From Microthrixaceae bacterium (GTDB lineage: Bacteria > Actinomycetota > Acidimicrobiia > Acidimicrobiales > Acidimicrobilacustridaceae), in assembly GCA_947455015.1 (NCBI GenBank), contig CANGMY010000071.1:1-6987 (forward strand): a stretch of DNA of 6,987 nt, given 5' to 3'. Below, in pieces: positions 4,647 to 6,987 of the stretch (position 1 is its first letter; each line of letters begins with the position of its first letter). The position numbers and the translations under genes are program-made. The notes under the pieces are model-generated. The model had not been told where the DNA came from, made no database searches, and worked only from the letters and a program-made list of their open reading frames with translations.

Positions 4647-5723
4647 ATGGAAAAGTTCGGTTTCGTCGGTCTTCCAAATGCGGGCAAGTCCTCGCTCTAC
4701 AACGCTCTCGCCGGAGGCGGTGCGCTTGCTGCGCCATACGCCTTCGCCACGAAGGATCCCAACGTTGGTGTGGCCAAGGTGCCCGACCATCGTTTGGAAA
4801 AGCTCTCGATCATGAGCAATACAAAGTCGATCATCCCCGCGAGCGTGCAGTTCGTTGATATCGGTGGCCTTGTAGAAGGCGCAAGTACTGGCGAAGGTCT
4901 TGGCAACAAGTTCCTTGCGAACATCCGTGAATCCGACGCCATCGTGTTCGTCCTTCGTGCCTTCGAAGATGACGACGTCCCCGGTCCGGCGGATCCGCTT
5001 GAGCACCTCCGCATTGTCGAAACCGAACTCGCACTGGCCGATCTTGAAACGGTCGAGAACCAAATCGAAAAGCGCCGCAAGGCAGCAAAGCAAGATCGAT
5101 TCATCGCTGACGAGGTCGAGGCGTTAGGAAAAGCTCTTGAGATCCTGTCGGAGGGAACACCGCTGTACCGAAGCACCCTCGATGCCGAATCCCGCGATCT
5201 CATCAAGAGCTATTTCCTTCTGACGAACAAGCCAGTGTTGGCGATCGTGAATGTCAGTGAAAATGATCTTGATCGCATCGACGAAAAGACTGCGCCAGTG
5301 ATCGAGGAATTCGGCGGTCATGGTGAAGTCATCGGGATGTGTGTGCAGCTCGAAGCCGAAGCCGCCATGCTCGATGCTGACGAACGGGTGGAAATGCTTG
5401 AAGGTCTTGGCCTCGGTGAGGGTGCGCTGCCGCGATTCCTTCATGCTGCCTACGGGATGCTCGGTCTCCGCACCTACTTCACGACCGGCGAAAAAGAAAC
5501 ACGAGCCTGGACATTTCGAGCCGGTTACAAGGCCCCTCAATGTGCCGGTGTCATCCACACCGATTTCGAGCGTGGGTTCATTCGAGCCGAGGTCATTCAT
5601 TGGGATGAATTGCTCGAAGTTGGGTCATGGTCGAAGGCTCGAGACGCGGGAATTCTGCGGGTCGAAGGCAAGGAGTACCAACCTGTCGACGGTGACGTGA
5701 TGGAGTTCCGCTTCAACGTCTGA
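4647..5723 (+). CDS. ychF: Redox-regulated ribosome-binding ATPase YchF (OLA1 family)
   Basis: 358 aa, close to the 363 aa of the E. coli protein. YchF is an Obg-related P-loop protein that hydrolyses ATP rather than GTP, binds ribosomes and is linked to oxidative-stress response and translation. Visible features: G1 P-loop GLPNAGKSS (8-16); G3 DIGGLVEGAS (71-80); a coiled-coil helical insertion (about 125-170); G4 as NVSE (202-205) in place of the GTP-specific NKxD, as expected for the ATP-specific YchF/OLA1 group; and a C-terminal TGS domain (about 275-357) ending MEFRFNV. The start at 4647 is the usual YchF start directly before FGFVGLPNAGKSS. The gene leads a + strand run with the DUF192 gene 19 bp downstream and rsmI after that. 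It is divergent from the winged-helix-like gene. Identity is very secure. Confidence 0.97.
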   Translation: MEKFGFVGLPNAGKSSLYNALAGGGALAAPYAFATKDPNVGVAKVPDHRLEKLSIMSNTKSIIPASVQFVDIGGLVEGASTGEGLGNKFLANIRESDAIVFVLRAFEDDDVPGPADPLEHLRIVETELALADLETVENQIEKRRKAAKQDRFIADEVEALGKALEILSEGTPLYRSTLDAESRDLIKSYFLLTNKPVLAIVNVSENDLDRIDEKTAPVIEEFGGHGEVIGMCVQLEAEAAMLDADERVEMLEGLGLGEGALPRFLHAAYGMLGLRTYFTTGEKETRAWTFRAGYKAPQCAGVIHTDFERGFIRAEVIHWDELLEVGSWSKARDAGILRVEGKEYQPVDGDVMEFRFNV

Positions 5724-5729
5724 GGCTCG

Positions 5730-5735
5730 TAGCAT
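5730..5735 (+). promoter_or_regulatory. Candidate internal -10 hexamer (TAGCAT) for the DUF192 gene
   Basis: TAGCAT lies in the 19-bp gap after ychF and ends 7 nt before the DUF192 ATG at 5743, a spacing that would give a leaderless mRNA. No Shine-Dalgarno precedes this ATG. If real, the DUF192-rsmI pair has its own promoter in addition to read-through from ychF. Confidence 0.35.
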
Positions 5736-5742
5736 CGACACC

Positions 5743-6090
5743 ATGTCGTCGAGCGAGTCTTCGGGGAATTGGTTAATCCTTGATGGTCGCGTGCTCGCCA
5801 CGCTTGAGATTGCGCACTCACGACGCGATCGTCGGCGAGGACTTCTCGGTCGTGACGGAATTGACGGTGCGCTGTTGCTGAGCCCGGCGAAATCTGTGCA
5901 TACGTTTGGAATGAGATTCCCGATCGATGTTGCTCACCTTGATGCCGATGGTGTCGTCCTCCGTGTGACAACCATGAGGCCGACTCGCATCGGGTCCTTC
6001 GTCTTTCGCTCGCGTTCGGTGATCGAAACCGAAGCGGGGGCATTCGCTCGTTGGGGCGTCTCCGAGGGTGACCGATTGGAGATCCGATGA
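5743..6090 (+). CDS. DUF192 family protein
   Basis: 115 aa, a usual size for the cytoplasmic form of DUF192 (COG1430). The family pattern is clear: RRGLLGRDGIDGALLLSPAK (31-50), SVHTFGMRFPIDVAHLDADG (51-70) with the conserved HTFGM..PIDV core, the strand VVLRVTTMRPTRIG (71-84), and VIETEAGAFARWGVSEGDRL (93-112). The fold is a small beta-barrel known from structural genomics; the biochemical role is unknown. There is no signal peptide here, whereas many DUF192 proteins are secreted. The gene starts 19 bp after ychF, and its TGA (6088-6090) overlaps the rsmI ATG (6087-6089), so the two are translationally coupled. Family membership is secure. Confidence 0.9.
   Translation: MSSSESSGNWLILDGRVLATLEIAHSRRDRRRGLLGRDGIDGALLLSPAKSVHTFGMRFPIDVAHLDADGVVLRVTTMRPTRIGSFVFRSRSVIETEAGAFARWGVSEGDRLEIR
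6078..6081 (+). promoter_or_regulatory. Shine-Dalgarno (GGAG) for rsmI
   Basis: GGAG lies 5 nt before the rsmI ATG, inside the end of the DUF192 gene. It is the clearest ribosome binding site in the window and, with the ATGA overlap, fixes the rsmI start at 6087. Confidence 0.6.
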
Positions 6091-6977
6091 GTTCCGCGAG
6101 TGCCGGAAGTGCCGGAAGTGCCGGAAGTGCCGTAACGACAGGGCGCCTCGTTTTGGTCGGAACGCCAATCGGGAATCTCGGAGATATTTCTCCGAGAGCG
6201 CTCGAAGTGCTTGGGCAAGCAGCGGTCGTCGCCTGCGAAGACACGCGCCGGACGGGCAGATTGCTGTCACATTTCGGTATTGCGTCGCCGACCTACATCG
6301 TCGTCAACGAACACACCGAAGGCGATGCCGCCGAACGAGTGCTTGGGCATGTGCAACGTGGTGACGTCGTCGTGCTTGTGAGCGATGCGGGAATGCCAGG
6401 AGTCTCGGACCCTGGTGAATTCTTGGTCTCGAAAGCAATTGAGGCCGGTGTCACCATCGAAGTTGTTCCAGGTCCTTCCGCAGTCCTTCACGCGCTTGTT
6501 GCGAGTGGTCTCTCCACGTCGCGTTTCGTGTTCGAAGGGTTCATTCCGCGCAAAGGTTCGGAACGGGCGCGTCGACTTCGCGACATCGCCACGGAGCCGC
6601 GCACGATCGTGCTGTTCGAAGCGCCGCACCGCCTTGAGAAGACGCTCAAAGATCTCGCTGAAGCATGCGGATCTGAGCGACAGGTCGTTCTTGCACGCGA
6701 GTTAACCAAACTCCATGAAGAATTCTGGCGAGGATCGCTTGGGCCAGCGATTCAGCGATGTGCTGAGGTGGATCCTCGTGGTGAATACGTGTTGGTGCTC
6801 GATGGAGCACCTCCCGCCGCTGAGGCGTCGGAGGAAGAACTTCGTGAAGCGCTCGCTGCAGCGTTTGGGCGGGGACTTTCGAAAAAGGATGCGGCTGCCG
6901 AAGTGGCAGAGCACTTTGGTGTGCCGAGAAATCGTGTCTATGCCCTTGCTGTCACACCTATGAAAACGCGGGGATGA
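6087..6977 (+). CDS. rsmI: 16S rRNA (cytidine(1402)-2'-O)-methyltransferase RsmI
   Basis: 296 aa. RsmI adds the 2'-O-methyl group to C1402 of 16S rRNA in the decoding centre, using S-adenosylmethionine. It belongs to the tetrapyrrole-methylase (SPOUT-unrelated, class III) fold. Visible motifs: VGTPIGNLGDISPRAL (24-39), EDTRRTGRLL (51-60), VSDAGMPGVSDPG (98-110), VVPGPSAV (126-133), FEAPHRL (177-183), ARELTKLHEEFWRG (203-216) and RGEYVLVLDG (231-240). The C-terminal segment LSKKDAAAEVAEHFGVPRNRVY (264-285) is the small helix-turn-helix-like RsmI tail. The start at 6087 is supported by the Shine-Dalgarno at 6078-6081 and a 4-bp overlap with the DUF192 stop. Ahead of the conserved domain is an unusual N-terminal (Ser-Ala-Gly) repeat encoded by 9-bp DNA repeats. 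The gene is complete. Confidence 0.96.
   Translation: MSSASAGSAGSAGSAVTTGRLVLVGTPIGNLGDISPRALEVLGQAAVVACEDTRRTGRLLSHFGIASPTYIVVNEHTEGDAAERVLGHVQRGDVVVLVSDAGMPGVSDPGEFLVSKAIEAGVTIEVVPGPSAVLHALVASGLSTSRFVFEGFIPRKGSERARRLRDIATEPRTIVLFEAPHRLEKTLKDLAEACGSERQVVLARELTKLHEEFWRGSLGPAIQRCAEVDPRGEYVLVLDGAPPAAEASEEELREALAAAFGRGLSKKDAAAEVAEHFGVPRNRVYALAVTPMKTRG
6099..6132. repeat. 9-bp in-frame tandem repeat in the rsmI 5' end
   Basis: The unit AGTGCCGGA occurs three times in a row (6099-6107, 6108-6116, 6117-6125), plus a 7-bp partial copy (6126-6132). It encodes Ser-Ala-Gly at residues 5-13 and then Ser-Ala. Copies are identical, which suggests recent slippage, and any copy-number change keeps the frame. 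Confidence 0.9.
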
Positions 6978-6987
6978 CCTCGCGCCC

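Noticed and set aside
6099..6132. CRISPR or minisatellite-type array
   Set aside because: Units are 9 bp without spacers and encode an in-frame Ser-Ala-Gly tail; it is a simple coding tandem repeat.

Overview
The window looks like a stretch of chromosome from a moderately GC-rich actinobacterium, most likely an Acidimicrobiia-type lineage (Ilumatobacter-like). The lineage call is an inference. It rests on an actinobacterial-type bL37 ribosomal microprotein, on proteins that resemble actinobacterial families, and on start codons that mostly lack a Shine-Dalgarno sequence but often have a TANNNT hexamer 6-9 nt upstream. Most of the content is housekeeping, with a two-gene envelope acylation cassette and a repeat-rich intergenic patch.

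Layout, left to right. (1) The last 47 codons of a crotonase (enoyl-CoA hydratase) gene on +, ending at 145. It converges on an unrecognised acidic 200-aa protein on - (161-763); the two stops lie in a 14-bp tandem duplication. (2) A 148-bp divergent intergenic region with a perfect 10-bp dyad (837-857). (3) A + strand pair: an MBOAT membrane O-acyltransferase (912-2348) and, 13 bp later, a membrane-anchored DUF459-type SGNH hydrolase (2362-3495). (4) On -, reading right to left: a small winged-helix-like protein (4252-4578), a 241-bp gene-free stretch with a long inverted repeat and a 21-bp tandem duplication, a 28-aa ribosomal protein bL37 gene (3924-4010), and queF (3539-3889). (5) A + strand housekeeping run: ychF (4647-5723), a DUF192 protein (5743-6090) and rsmI (6087-6977), with rsmI coupled to DUF192 by an ATGA overlap.

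How the genes may work together. The MBOAT and SGNH proteins probably form a relay: the MBOAT protein moves an acyl group across the membrane, and the SGNH protein transfers it to, or removes it from, an extracytoplasmic glycan. No glycan biosynthesis gene is in view, so the substrate is unknown. bL37, QueF (queuosine precursor for tRNA), YchF (ribosome-associated ATPase) and RsmI (16S rRNA methylation) all relate to translation. No mobile element, CRISPR array, tRNA or rRNA was seen. I found no clearly new multi-gene system. The least explained items are the inverted repeat at 4108-4177, the tandem duplications at gene ends, and the two unrecognised proteins.
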